Below, in pieces: positions 9,352 through 18,852 of a stretch of 53,900 nt of DNA. Source of the stretch: an uncultured Ruminococcus sp. (GTDB lineage Bacteria > Bacillota > Clostridia > Monoglobales > Monoglobaceae); NCBI GenBank assembly GCA_902760955.1, contig CACWIG010000009.1, positions 1-53,900 of the forward strand, read 5' to 3'. The first letter of the stretch is position 1. The number at the start of each line of letters is the position of its first letter. The notes under the pieces were generated by a model. It had not been told where the DNA came from, ran no database searches, and saw only the letters and a program-made list of their open reading frames with translations. Position numbers and translations under genes: made by a program.

Positions 9352-9494
9352 AGAGGCTGTTAAAAAAGTAATTATCGGGACGTCGGGGACGCCGTCCCCT
9401 ACAATGTATTTTGCATAATAGTTAAACATAATACAAAATGCAGGTGTTGGCGAATTACGACAAACCGCTATGTTTTACTTTTTTAACAGCCTCT
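9352..9494. repeat. Inverted-terminus element, copy 1 (143 bp)
   Basis: Perfect 19-bp inverted termini, AGAGGCTGTTAAAAAAGTA at 9352-9370 and its complement at 9476-9494, enclose a core with the palindromic module CGGGACGTCGGGGACG-CCGTCCCC followed by TACAAT. The same element occurs in opposite orientation at 19695 and in shorter form at 46835. It lies 11 bases past the stop codon of the HlyD-like gene, so on the minus strand it may act as that gene's terminator. No coding capacity is seen. Confidence 0.85.
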
Positions 9495-9505
9495 AAAATT
9501 ATGTT

Positions 9506-11287
9506 CTATATTGAATCTGAATCATTTAATATGTCGTCAATAGCATCACGAATATCTTTTTCTATTTTTTCGTCTTTGCTGTCGCTTACTGAATAATCTG
9601 AATTGTCAGATTTATCGCTGTCAGACTTATCTTTCTCTGTATCATCAGAGTTATCACTGCTTGCAATAACAAAATAGTTATCTTCATCAGGTTTATATAC
9701 GACAACATCGCCGACTTCTATTCCTGATAGTATCTCAACTATTGTGCCATCTGAAATACCATATCTAACAGTTACTAAGGAACAGCCCTTTGGAACCTTT
9801 ATATCAGGATGTGCAAGTTCATTTTCAAAGCTCTCATCAGCAAATCTATCTTCTGCCTCAGCATTTTCTTCGTTTTTAACAAGAACAAGTGCATTCTGTC
9901 CGTCAGACATCAACAGAGCATCCTCAGGAACGGAAACAGCTTTGTTTGAAGATGCTAAAACAACCTTAGCCTTCACCTTCATTCCTGCCTTCAAACCCTC
10001 AGGTTCTGAAATCGTTACACCAACTTCATATCTTGGATTGCCTTCTTCATCGGCTTTGCCCTCTGAGGAAACATATGCTATCTCTCCTGCAAAGGTCTGA
10101 GTCGGAAGTGACAGGGCAGTAACAGTTACATCTAACCCCTTTTCCATTTCACGAACTCTGTACTCATCAACATCAAACTTTAAGGTGAGAGTGCTGTCGT
10201 CAATAATAACCATCATAGGATTGTTATCATTTGTCATACTAACATTATCACCGACTTTATTATACTTTTCAACTACAACACCCGAAACAGGTGCCTTAAT
10301 TGTATAATTTTCCAGCTGACGCTGTGCGGATTGAACGTCAATCTCACCTGATTTTTTTTCATATTTGGAGCTTTCTTCCGAATTGATAGTGTTCTCAGAC
10401 TCAAGACTTGCAATTACTTGTCCGATTGCTACTGTTCTTCCCACGTTCACACTTAAAACGGCAATCGTACCCGAAACGTACGAAATCAGCGGAACCGTCG
10501 TTCCGTCTGTTTTAAGAATTGTACCTATTGTGCTTCCCGCATTAACCTTGCTGCCCTGTTTTATCGTCAAACTTTTTATCACACCAGCCTCAGTTGCAAC
10601 AATACGCATATTACCTAAAGAAGAATTAGTCCTTAACGAACTGTCGCTTGCCTTTGCCAAATCATTTTGGGCTCTCTCAACCGATAACTTTGCATCAGTA
10701 TCGTCAATTTTGTATAATACATCACCTTTATTAACCTTGTCACCGACTTCATACTCTGATGTGACAATCTTACCTGCAACCAATGATGTAATATTGTAGC
10801 GTTCCCCTAATTCTAACGTGCCTTCAACATCCATTGTACGCATAATATTTTCTTTACTTGCTACAACCTGTGCATATTTTCTCAATGGATTGGTATATGT
10901 AATTATGCCGTAAGCAGAAGCCGACAACAAAAGTGCAAGTATAACAATTCCTGCACAAATCGAAACAAGACGATGATTTCTTATAAAATATGTAATTACG
11001 TTTACTTCCTCGTATTCGTACTCATACTCGTCATCATCGCTTTCTTCCCTTAAAGCATCGTTATTCTTATCAAGACCTGCAGCCACTTCATCCAAATTAA
11101 TTTTTGCTGTGTCCTGCACCTCATCTGTGCTGTCGGTATTTACATATTCACCTGTTTCCTCATCATAAAAAATGTCATCGGAAACCAGTTCATTGGAATT
11201 TACTTCCGCCTTATCGTCGGAGTTAAACAGAACAAAATCCTCAGGATTATCTCCTTCACCTTTATTTTTTTTAAAAAAAGAATTCAT
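9506..11287 (-). CDS. HlyD/RND-type membrane fusion (periplasmic adaptor-like) protein
   Basis: This 593-residue protein has a long acidic cytoplasmic N-terminus (residues 1-100, with a DDDEYEYEYEE stretch), one membrane segment at about 107-131, and an external HlyD/RND adaptor body. The body includes a biotinyl-lipoyl-like half-motif (GKIVTSEYEVGDKVNKGDVLYKID near 165-190), a second lipoyl-like segment (APVSGVVVEKYNKVGD near 335-350) and beta-barrel and membrane-proximal regions to about 520. A Ser/Asp-rich tail follows. Such adaptors normally partner with MacB-like ABC transporters, but none is encoded here. The start follows AAGGAGG, and a short TTGCCG/CGGCAA hairpin (11300-11318) lies just before that site. 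Expression is probably monocistronic. Confidence 0.85.
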   Translation of the reverse strand: MNSFFKKNKGEGDNPEDFVLFNSDDKAEVNSNELVSDDIFYDEETGEYVNTDSTDEVQDTAKINLDEVAAGLDKNNDALREESDDDEYEYEYEEVNVITYFIRNHRLVSICAGIVILALLLSASAYGIITYTNPLRKYAQVVASKENIMRTMDVEGTLELGERYNITSLVAGKIVTSEYEVGDKVNKGDVLYKIDDTDAKLSVERAQNDLAKASDSSLRTNSSLGNMRIVATEAGVIKSLTIKQGSKVNAGSTIGTILKTDGTTVPLISYVSGTIAVLSVNVGRTVAIGQVIASLESENTINSEESSKYEKKSGEIDVQSAQRQLENYTIKAPVSGVVVEKYNKVGDNVSMTNDNNPMMVIIDDSTLTLKFDVDEYRVREMEKGLDVTVTALSLPTQTFAGEIAYVSSEGKADEEGNPRYEVGVTISEPEGLKAGMKVKAKVVLASSNKAVSVPEDALLMSDGQNALVLVKNEENAEAEDRFADESFENELAHPDIKVPKGCSLVTVRYGISDGTIVEILSGIEVGDVVVYKPDEDNYFVIASSDNSDDTEKDKSDSDKSDNSDYSVSDSKDEKIEKDIRDAIDDILNDSDSI

Positions 11288-11495
11288 TATATAACCTCCT
11301 TGCCGTTCAAATCGGCAATTTTCTTACATATACACATTATATTAGCCACACAAACAATAATATAGCATATATTTACTAAAACTTTGTTAATTAAGTGTTA
11401 ATTTTAACCCTGTATTTGTAAACAATTATGTAATATTTTCCGATACCATAAATATAAATATAGTAAGACCAATCCCAAAGATAAGGAGAATAAAT

Positions 11496-11759
11496 ATGTC
11501 AACACTCAGTTCTATAGTAATAGGAATTATCTCACTTTTCATTCTTTACATACTATGTAAAATATTTATAAGTCCGATTAAATGGCTGTTTAGGCTGATG
11601 CTCGGCTGTATAGCAGGCGTTGCCGCTATGCTAATATCAAACCTGATCTTATCGGGACTCGGAATAACATTTTCCATAAATCCGCTTACTGCTATGATAA
11701 GCGGTGTACTTGGTATACCAGGAATGGTTTTGACTATTATATTACAGGGAATGTTGTAG
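11496..11759 (+). CDS. bofA: BofA-family protein (pro-sigma-K processing inhibitor type)
   Basis: This 87-residue membrane protein has two or three hydrophobic segments and the BofA C-terminal signature: NPLTAMISGVLGIPGMVLTIIL near 63-84. In Bacillus, BofA sits in the outer forespore membrane and holds the SpoIVFB protease inactive until sigma-K is needed. Many clostridia carry the gene without that full checkpoint. It starts 9 bases after AAGGAG. Its last 18 bases overlap the 3' end of the convergent prmC gene. It supports an endospore-forming organism. Confidence 0.88.
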   Translation: MSTLSSIVIGIISLFILYILCKIFISPIKWLFRLMLGCIAGVAAMLISNLILSGLGITFSINPLTAMISGVLGIPGMVLTIILQGML

Positions 11760-12593
11760 GTTGTTTCTTGCAATTACAACTCTGTCCCTATCCTCAATAT
11801 CCTTTAATACTTCAATATGAGAATATCCGTTTCTTTGTAGGATTTTAGAAACAGCTTCTCCCTGATTATACCCAATCTCAAATCCTATAATTCCGCCGTT
11901 TTTAAGACGTACAGCAGACGCTATTCTCTCATAAAAAGTCAATCCGTCATTTCCTCCGTCAAGTGCTTCTTTAGGTTCAAAGCATTTGACTTTTTTATCT
12001 AAGCTGTCAATCTCAGAGCTTTCTATATACGGAGGGTTGGATACAACACAATCAAAACACTCTGTGGGAAAATTATTGATTAAATCCATCTGTGTAACAG
12101 AATAATCTCTCTCACCTATCAGGTTTTCTGCATTTTTGTTGGTGACACAAATTGCTGTTCCTGATACATCGTAGAAATGCATCTTAATATTTTTCATATA
12201 TTTTGCAATACTTATTCCTATACATCCACTGCCGCAACATAGGTCAGCAACAGCCAATTTTGCGTTATTATCAAGTCTGTCAATTACTGCCTCAACAAGA
12301 ATTTCTGTATCTGCGCGAGGTATCAGAACGCCGCTTTTAACATAAAACGGCAATGACATAAACTCACATTCATTGACGATATACTGAACAGGCTCACCCA
12401 ACGCCAATCTTTCGGCATATTTATAAACAGCATCCTCTTCCTCTGATGATACCAGCTTATCACCAATCAACATCTGCGTTTTGCTTATGTTAAGAGCCTT
12501 TGTAAGTATTAATGTAATATCAGCATCACAGTAATTGCAATTCTTTATCTCCAAAAATCTTTTTACAGAATGTCTGAGTTCCTTAACATTCAT
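11742..12593 (-). CDS. prmC: Peptide chain release factor N5-glutamine methyltransferase
   Basis: PrmC methylates the glutamine of the GGQ motif in release factors RF1 and RF2. The 283-residue protein has the N-terminal helical domain, the GEPVQYIVNECEF linker near 73-85, a SAM-binding motif (VADLCCGSGCIGISIAKY near 113-130) and the catalytic NPPYIESSEI near 185-195. It starts at the ATG at 12593; GGTGA lies 6 bases upstream of an in-frame TTG at 12596, so either start is possible. It lies 6 bases after the stop of the DUF1385 gene, a pairing common in Firmicutes, and overlaps bofA convergently at its 3' end. Confidence 0.96.
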   Translation of the reverse strand: MNVKELRHSVKRFLEIKNCNYCDADITLILTKALNISKTQMLIGDKLVSSEEEDAVYKYAERLALGEPVQYIVNECEFMSLPFYVKSGVLIPRADTEILVEAVIDRLDNNAKLAVADLCCGSGCIGISIAKYMKNIKMHFYDVSGTAICVTNKNAENLIGERDYSVTQMDLINNFPTECFDCVVSNPPYIESSEIDSLDKKVKCFEPKEALDGGNDGLTFYERIASAVRLKNGGIIGFEIGYNQGEAVSKILQRNGYSHIEVLKDIEDRDRVVIARNNLQHSL

Positions 12594-12599
12594 CAATTA

Positions 12600-13619
12600 T
12601 CACCATTTATCTTCGTCAGCATTTTCGGGAATAACAGCTTTCAGTGAAGCAATAGCCACCTCTATCTGACTGTCGTCAGGCTCATTTGTTGTAATATGCT
12701 GAAACCACATTCCAGGTTTACTTATTGCGTGTGTAAAGGCGTTATCGTGACGGCCTGCAAATTTGATTATCTCATAAGAAATACCTGCAACAATGGGTAA
12801 CAACAGTAATCTGAAGAAAAGCCTTGTTACAACCCAGGGCAAAGCTGCTAAGTATTGTCCGATAAAGGGAATCATTGCAAACTTATCCTTATCCCAAGGT
12901 ATAATTGAAAACACAAGTATACTTATAACCATAACAATTAAAAGAAAACTTGTTCCGCATCTCGGATGCAATCTTGATTGCTTTCTGACATTCTCAACCA
13001 TAAGTTCAAGACCTTTTTCGTAACAAAAGATTGACTTATGCTCTGCGCCGTGATACATAAAAACACGTTTTATGTCCTTCATCTGCGAAACAGCAGCCAA
13101 GTATACAAGAAATATCACAATTCTGATTAACCCCTCAATCAAAGCGAGTATTGCTTGGGAAGTAACAGCATCTTTTATAAGTCCTGTGAGGAACGCAGGG
13201 AGCAACATAAATAATCCCACACTCAAGAAAAGTGAGAATATAACTGAAATATAAATTACAGCATTTGTCGCCTTTTCCGAGTCAAGTTTCTTTTCAAGCC
13301 ACGCTTCAAACTTAGACGGCTCCTGCTCTATTGGTTCGCCCTCCTCATCCACATCAAAGAACTGAGCGGAATACATAAGCGATTTAACTCCAACAATCAT
13401 CGAATCAAAAAAATTCACACAACCTCTGATTATAGGAAGTTTAACAAACTTACCCGTTCTCACCTTTCCGAGAGATTGTTCATCTATTGTTATCTCGCCG
13501 TCAGGCTTACGGACTGCGGTAGCAATTTTTTTAGGTCCGCGCATCATAACACCTTCTATTACGGCTTGACCGCCAATAGACGTTTTATGCATCGAACAGC
13601 TCTTTTTGTTGTCTTCCAT
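12600..13619 (-). CDS. DUF1385 family membrane protein
   Basis: This is a DUF1385 (YqhQ-type) integral membrane protein. It carries the N-terminal signature SIGGQAVIEGVMMRGPKK, a central AEHKSIFCYEKG motif, HPRCGTSFLLIV and several membrane helices, and ends in a short hydrophilic tail. Its function is unknown; it is very often encoded beside prmC and near prfA in Firmicutes. I chose the ATG at 13619. The in-frame ATG at 13628 is only 2 bases from AAAGG, and the ATG at 13676 lies inside the -10 region of a good promoter, so the longest frame cannot be the start. Confidence 0.88.
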   Translation of the reverse strand: MEDNKKSCSMHKTSIGGQAVIEGVMMRGPKKIATAVRKPDGEITIDEQSLGKVRTGKFVKLPIIRGCVNFFDSMIVGVKSLMYSAQFFDVDEEGEPIEQEPSKFEAWLEKKLDSEKATNAVIYISVIFSLFLSVGLFMLLPAFLTGLIKDAVTSQAILALIEGLIRIVIFLVYLAAVSQMKDIKRVFMYHGAEHKSIFCYEKGLELMVENVRKQSRLHPRCGTSFLLIVMVISILVFSIIPWDKDKFAMIPFIGQYLAALPWVVTRLFFRLLLLPIVAGISYEIIKFAGRHDNAFTHAISKPGMWFQHITTNEPDDSQIEVAIASLKAVIPENADEDKW

Positions 13620-13666
13620 ATTTCTCATAGCCTTTCTATATCTCAAAGCATTTAATATCAGTATAT

Positions 13667-13695
13667 AGTATATCATACATTGATTTATTTTTCAA
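13667..13695 (-). promoter_or_regulatory. Sigma-A type promoter for DUF1385-prmC
   Basis: On the minus strand TTGAAA (13690-13695) and TATACT (13667-13672) are spaced by 17 bases, about 45 bases before the chosen DUF1385 start. It also shows that the N-terminal extension of that reading frame is not translated. Confidence 0.75.
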
Positions 13696-13754
13696 TACAT
13701 TTTTATAAAAAGAACACTCCAACATAATATTTACCCATATGTTTCAATAAACGC

Positions 13755-13784
13755 AAAAGGGACCGTCTTAAACAGACAGTCCCC
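13755..13784 (-). terminator. Intrinsic terminator of the SLH protein gene
   Basis: On the minus strand GGGACTGTCT-GTTTA-AGACGGTCCC forms a 10-bp stem with one U-G pair, followed by TTTT. It lies 23 bases past the stop codon of the SLH gene at 13808. Confidence 0.8.
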
Positions 13785-13807
13785 AAATTTTATAACTGAA
13801 CTATAAA

Positions 13808-15625
13808 TTATTTTATAATAATAATTGTAGCCTCAAAAATTCCGTTGTTGTACTTACCTGTAACAGAAACATTTGAACCCGTTTCGATATTTTTAACAGA
13901 AGAGCTTATACCACTGCTGTTTAAGAATGTTGTAGCTGAGTTGTAGTATACACTCTGTATGTTGCCACTATCATCCTTAACATTGATAACCTTATATGTT
14001 GTATTCTTGCCTGTAACAGTACCTGTAAATTGTCCGTCCTCAGTTGTCGTGATTGTTGAAGCAGAAAGGGTTTTAACCTCATTACTGTCAAGTTTAGCTG
14101 TAACGGAAATATTCGGACGCAAGCTGTATATATCTGAAGTTGCGCCTGCAACTGTGATTACAACATTTGAACGCAGCTTATATGTTGTTGATTTTCCATT
14201 TGATTGAATTGTAACCTTAGGCTCACTTGAAATAATAATTTCAGTTAAAAGACCTGAAATATTTTCTGTTTTACCCTCAGCAGTAACCTTTGTTACCTTG
14301 CCGTAGCTCAACTTAAGTGTAACAGCATCACCTGATGATAAGTCCTTAATATCTGCTGTATCACCATCTCTCTTTACGGTAACGCCCTTTGATGATGCCA
14401 CATAAGTTGCCGTATTGCCTGATTTGTCAGCAACCTCAAAGAAAACGTGGTCATCTTCGTCATATGATGCCTCAACCAAAGTACCTTCGACCTCACCGCT
14501 TGTTTCTTCAACAGAGATGCTTGTAACCTTAGAACCTGTAAGCACAAGCTTTACAAAATCATTCACAGATAAATCTGCAAAGTTTGCTTTTGAATCCTTA
14601 ATAGTAACACTGCATCCGTCTGCGACATTATACTCAGCAGTATCATCGGTATTTTCGTAATCGGCAACAGTAATCTTTTTGCCTGTTGAGCTTTCGTTTC
14701 TTGACTTAACCACACCATAGACAACAGTTGTTTCCTTTTCGCCTGCAACGCCTTCTACAACCAAAGCCTTGCCGCATACAACAACGAGATTAACAGTTGT
14801 ATTATCAGCGATATCAGAACCATCACCGATTTCACCATCAACATATACATTGGCTGATGCATTGAAAGAATACTGTTTTCCATCAGCAAAAATTGATGTG
14901 TTCTTTGCGCTTTCAGCAACACCCGAAACATACTCAACATTCATCTTGTCCATCATTCTGGCAAGCAAAGTCGCCATCTGAGCACGTGTAAGTGTGGTAA
15001 CAGGTGAGAATTGTGCCTGCTCTCCGTCTGCAGCTGTCATACCATTCATAATTCCGTTTGCAGTAACATACTCAACATAAGGTCTTGCAGATTGCGGAAT
15101 TGCAACATTATCTGCGTAGGTAGGAGTTGATACGGAATATGCCTTAGCCTCTTTATCAGCACCCATAAGCTTTGCCATAAGCATAGCAGCCTGGTATCTC
15201 AAAAGCTGGGTGTTCGCATTTGCAGAAGATGCATAGTCAACAAGTTCACTCTCTTTAAGTACACCGCAGTATAACAAATAACTCAACTCATTAGTATATG
15301 TAGTGTTATATTTTTTTGCGATATCGCCATACATCTCTTTTGCGTTATTAACTGTCTGAGAATACTTACTGTCTTCAAAGCCAAGCATTCTTGACATCAA
15401 AATTAAACATTCAATCTTAGTGATAGCGTTATAAGGACGGAAGGTGTTATCCTCATATCCCTTAATATAGCCTGCATCTGTCATCTTTTCGATTGATTCT
15501 TTCGCCCAGGATACAGTTGCATCATTATCAACATCGCTGAATGATGCCGCCATAGCGGTGAAAGATATACATGACATAACCAATGTCAAGCATAAAACGA
15601 TTGATAATACTCTAAATTTTTTCAT
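13808..15625 (-). CDS. SLH-domain surface (S-layer type) protein
   Basis: This 605-residue exported protein has a signal peptide (MKKFR start, cleavage near AMA-ASF at about 27). Three S-layer homology repeats follow in residues 28-225 (for example YIKGYEDNTFRPYNAITKIE, and TLTRAQMATLLARMMDK at the end of the third). SLH domains anchor proteins to pyruvylated wall polysaccharide. The remaining 380 residues are Ser/Thr/Val-rich, apparently repeated beta domains without a recognised catalytic motif. It starts behind CAGGAGGAAT and has its own promoter and terminator. It is divergent from a second SLH gene. Confidence 0.9.
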   Translation of the reverse strand: MKKFRVLSIVLCLTLVMSCISFTAMAASFSDVDNDATVSWAKESIEKMTDAGYIKGYEDNTFRPYNAITKIECLILMSRMLGFEDSKYSQTVNNAKEMYGDIAKKYNTTYTNELSYLLYCGVLKESELVDYASSANANTQLLRYQAAMLMAKLMGADKEAKAYSVSTPTYADNVAIPQSARPYVEYVTANGIMNGMTAADGEQAQFSPVTTLTRAQMATLLARMMDKMNVEYVSGVAESAKNTSIFADGKQYSFNASANVYVDGEIGDGSDIADNTTVNLVVVCGKALVVEGVAGEKETTVVYGVVKSRNESSTGKKITVADYENTDDTAEYNVADGCSVTIKDSKANFADLSVNDFVKLVLTGSKVTSISVEETSGEVEGTLVEASYDEDDHVFFEVADKSGNTATYVASSKGVTVKRDGDTADIKDLSSGDAVTLKLSYGKVTKVTAEGKTENISGLLTEIIISSEPKVTIQSNGKSTTYKLRSNVVITVAGATSDIYSLRPNISVTAKLDSNEVKTLSASTITTTEDGQFTGTVTGKNTTYKVINVKDDSGNIQSVYYNSATTFLNSSGISSSVKNIETGSNVSVTGKYNNGIFEATIIIIK

Positions 15626-15689
15626 TTTTATTCCTCCTGAAAAACATTATTTAATCCAAATACCACATCATATTCAGTTTGATATTAAT

Positions 15690-15718
15690 ACTATACCATA
15701 TATATTGTAATAATTCAA
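15690..15718 (-). promoter_or_regulatory. Sigma-A type promoter for the SLH protein
   Basis: On the minus strand TTGAAT (15713-15718) and TATAGT (15690-15695) are 17 bases apart, about 65 bases upstream of the SLH gene start. The rest of the 266-base divergent spacer (15626-15891) is AT-rich, and I see no convincing promoter for the plus-strand gene. Confidence 0.65.
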
Positions 15719-15891
15719 CCATAAAATTTAAATTTTAAAAAAAATTTTACATAATACTTTTTTTGGCATACATACCATAATATTATCGGTTTATTTTTTA
15801 GTATACAGCACAAAATAACAGCGTGAATAACAAAAACTTCTAAATAGAAAAACAAGAAAAATTCAAAAAAAATTTAATAGGAGGAAAGATT

Positions 15892-18786
15892 ATGGCAAAA
15901 AGATTTATTCCCCTGTTTCTGGTTTTCTGTTTTCTCATATCGGGAATAACAGGAGTATCCGCAACAGGATATCAATTGGATGACGAGATTACAACGGCAT
16001 CCGCAAGTGACGAAGCCATCGGGGCAGATGCCTCGTCTGATTATCTGACATCAGGACAATCAGGCAGAGCAATGCCGCGCACATCGTCTGTTACACCGCC
16101 TGTAGAGGGCAGCACAGACGAAGGCGGAGTTATAACAGATAATAATGCTAATGTAGATGAAAACAATTCTAAGAATAACGGTATGGCATCAACGCCTATT
16201 GACGAAATCCCAGGCTTGTCAAGGTACAGCACAAGAACTGTAAGCCTTGCCCCCGATATTGCAGGCACAAAATACGAAGAGGCTGCTGAGCTTCTCGGTG
16301 CTCTCGGTATAATGGTCGGCGATGCAGAGGATGGTGCCTTCAGACCAGGTGACAATATAATCAGAAGCGAGATGGCAAAGGTCGCTGTTTATTCTGTAGG
16401 CCTTGAGGATGTGGCTATAAACTCAAACGGCAGTACACGTTTCCCTGATGTTCCAAGTGACCATTGGGCAACAGGCGCAATCAATGTTGCAGACCAACAG
16501 GCAATGGTAATCGGTGACGATGACGGCAGATTCCGACCTGACGACCCTGTAACCTTGCAGGAGGCGGCAACAATAGTTGTTCGTGCATTAGGTTATGAAC
16601 CTGCAGCGGCTGACAAGGGCGGTTATCCTGCAGGATATATGTATATTGCCTCTTCAAAACAGCTTCTCCGCGGAATTGACGGAGCAACAGCAGAACCTGC
16701 AACAAGAGGTGATATAGCGCAGCTCATATTTAACGCTCTTACAGTAAACCTTATGGAACAGGTCACATACGGCACAGATATTAAGTATGAAGTTGTAGAT
16801 AAGACCCTGTTATATGACAAATTAAACGTAGAAAAAGGCTACGGACAAATCACAGGTACGGGAGAGACCACTCTCACAGGCGGAAACACAACCTCAGAGG
16901 ACAGAATACAGATTGACAATAAAATCTTCTTAGAAGGTGAAAGCCAAGCTCGAAGCCTCTTGGGTTATAACGTATTATACTATGCGAGAATTGACAAGAC
17001 AACAGACGAAAAAACTCTTATAGACGTAAGACCTCAATCTAACAAAAATAAATCTGTTGCAGTTCCTGCAAAGGATATTGTTTCCATCACAGGTGACGCA
17101 GACGCTACAAAGACCTTTGAATATTGGGCAAACGATACAGACAGAAACACCAAGACAGCTCAAATCGCAGGAGATGCGGTTTATATCTATAACGGAAAGT
17201 ATAAGGAAGGTGTTACCAACGAGCAAATGAAACCATCATCAGGTAATGTAATCCTTCTTGACTCAGACACAAACGGAATATATGACATTATATTTGTAAA
17301 TCACTTTACCAATATAGTTGTAGATACCGTTTCCACAGTAACAGGAAGAATAACAGACAAGTATCTCAACGGCTCCCTTGTTCTCGATAAGAATAATGCA
17401 GAAATTATGTTCACCCTTACCAAAGACGGACGTAATATAAACATTACCGACTTAAAGGAATGGAACGTTATATCCTATACAATCAGTGATGACAAACAGC
17501 TAATCAAAGCCTATGTATCTGATGCTTCTGTAAACGGAACAATCACCGAGGTTACAGACAAGGGTTACAGAATAGGAAGCAGTACAGACCTTTACAAAAA
17601 GGCACCGAGCTATCCTAACGACATCAACCTCCGCGACAGAGGAACATTCTATTTGGATATAGAGGGAAATATAGCGGCAGTTGACGAAAACGCAACAGTT
17701 GCAACGGAGGCGGCTCAGAAGTACGCATATCTTGTTGATGCGGCAATGAATGACGGCTTTGAAACAACAGGACAGTTTAAGCTTTACACTTCAAGCGGTG
17801 AAACATCTGTTTTGACAAGCACAGAGAAGATGCGTCTTAACAAGTCATATTCAATGAAGGCATCTGAGGTCATAGCGGCTCTGGAAACTTCGGGAAGCAT
17901 AACACCGCAGTTGATAGTATACGAAACAAACAGCTCAGGCGAAATCACAGCTATTGAAACAGCAACCGATGGTACAGGCACAGGCGCACCGAACAAGGGT
18001 GTATTCACGTTGAATATAAAGAAAAACGATATGATTTACAAGAGTGCATCCTCAAAACTTGGCAACGTGGGAATAGATGCAAATACCATTATATTTGATA
18101 TTCCTGCAAGTGCTGATAAGGATACAACAAAATATTCTATCAGAACAAAGAACTCGCTGTCAAACGACTCAAGCTATAATGCAATGGTTTATGACTTGCA
18201 GGAGAACTATCTTGCAAAGGTAATAATCATCACAAGTTCAACAGGAACAACAGCCGCAGAATCGCCGATTATGGTGGTTGACCATCTCAGCGAAACTCAG
18301 AACGAAAACGGTGAAATAACCGATAAGTTGTACGGCTGGCAAAGCGGAGAAGAGAAAAACCTTTTGGCATATGACAAGACAATTCTGAGAAAGACCGTCG
18401 AAGGCACATCAACAACCTTACTTGAAAAGGGCGATATTATCCAATACCGCACCAACAGCGCAGGTGAAATTGACGGAATAACTCTTCTCTTTGACAGCAG
18501 AGCAAAGAACACAGAGTTTATGAATAACATCACAGACGACTTAACAACTGTTTACGGAAAGGTAACCAAGAAGTTCAGCGGTAGTGTAAACGTAAGTGTC
18601 AACAGCGAAATCCGTAACTTTGCAACAGGTGATGCCATAGTTTACCTCTATGACTCCTCAAGAAATTCAAGCAATATTCAGGTGGTATCCGCATCTGATA
18701 TCGAGATTTACGAAGAAGGCAATGAGGCACGACTGTTCTTGAGAATTTATCAGGACCAGGTAAAAGAAATGGTTATCGTAAGATAA
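15892..18786 (+). CDS. Large SLH-domain cell-surface protein
   Basis: This 964-residue exported protein starts with a signal peptide (MAKRF start, cleavage near VSA-TGY at about 25). A Ser/Asn/Asp-rich low-complexity stretch covers residues 28-110. SLH repeats follow at about 125-300: ALGIMVGDAEDGAFRPGDNI; FPDVPSDHWATGAINVAD followed by GDDDGRFRPDDPVTL; and GDIAQLIFNALT. The remaining 650 residues are beta-rich with no recognised enzyme motif. The SLH block lies well inside the N-terminal half, behind a spacer. The start follows TAGGAGGAAAG. It is divergent from another SLH gene, suggesting a surface-layer locus. Confidence 0.9.
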   Translation: MAKRFIPLFLVFCFLISGITGVSATGYQLDDEITTASASDEAIGADASSDYLTSGQSGRAMPRTSSVTPPVEGSTDEGGVITDNNANVDENNSKNNGMASTPIDEIPGLSRYSTRTVSLAPDIAGTKYEEAAELLGALGIMVGDAEDGAFRPGDNIIRSEMAKVAVYSVGLEDVAINSNGSTRFPDVPSDHWATGAINVADQQAMVIGDDDGRFRPDDPVTLQEAATIVVRALGYEPAAADKGGYPAGYMYIASSKQLLRGIDGATAEPATRGDIAQLIFNALTVNLMEQVTYGTDIKYEVVDKTLLYDKLNVEKGYGQITGTGETTLTGGNTTSEDRIQIDNKIFLEGESQARSLLGYNVLYYARIDKTTDEKTLIDVRPQSNKNKSVAVPAKDIVSITGDADATKTFEYWANDTDRNTKTAQIAGDAVYIYNGKYKEGVTNEQMKPSSGNVILLDSDTNGIYDIIFVNHFTNIVVDTVSTVTGRITDKYLNGSLVLDKNNAEIMFTLTKDGRNINITDLKEWNVISYTISDDKQLIKAYVSDASVNGTITEVTDKGYRIGSSTDLYKKAPSYPNDINLRDRGTFYLDIEGNIAAVDENATVATEAAQKYAYLVDAAMNDGFETTGQFKLYTSSGETSVLTSTEKMRLNKSYSMKASEVIAALETSGSITPQLIVYETNSSGEITAIETATDGTGTGAPNKGVFTLNIKKNDMIYKSASSKLGNVGIDANTIIFDIPASADKDTTKYSIRTKNSLSNDSSYNAMVYDLQENYLAKVIIITSSTGTTAAESPIMVVDHLSETQNENGEITDKLYGWQSGEEKNLLAYDKTILRKTVEGTSTTLLEKGDIIQYRTNSAGEIDGITLLFDSRAKNTEFMNNITDDLTTVYGKVTKKFSGSVNVSVNSEIRNFATGDAIVYLYDSSRNSSNIQVVSASDIEIYEEGNEARLFLRIYQDQVKEMVIVR

Positions 18787-18797
18787 CAAAAATAATT

Positions 18798-18821
18798 GGA
18801 ACGGCTTAGTCCGTTCCTTAC
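18798..18821 (+). terminator. Hairpin after the large SLH gene (weak terminator)
   Basis: GGAACGG-CTTAGT-CCGTTCC forms a perfect 7-bp stem 11 bases after the stop codon. Only TTA follows and there is no real U-run, so termination may be partial. Confidence 0.5.
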
Positions 18822-18852
18822 ATAATGCGACTATTGTTATCAATCTTTGACA

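Noticed and set aside
11300..11318. T-arm-like hairpin TTGCCG-TTCAAAT-CGGCAA suggesting a tRNA
   Set aside because: No acceptor, D or anticodon arms flank it; it sits just upstream of the HlyD ribosome binding site and is a simple hairpin.
12600..13676. Longest start for the DUF1385 protein
   Set aside because: The first codons lie in the -10 box of a well-formed promoter and lack a ribosome binding site.
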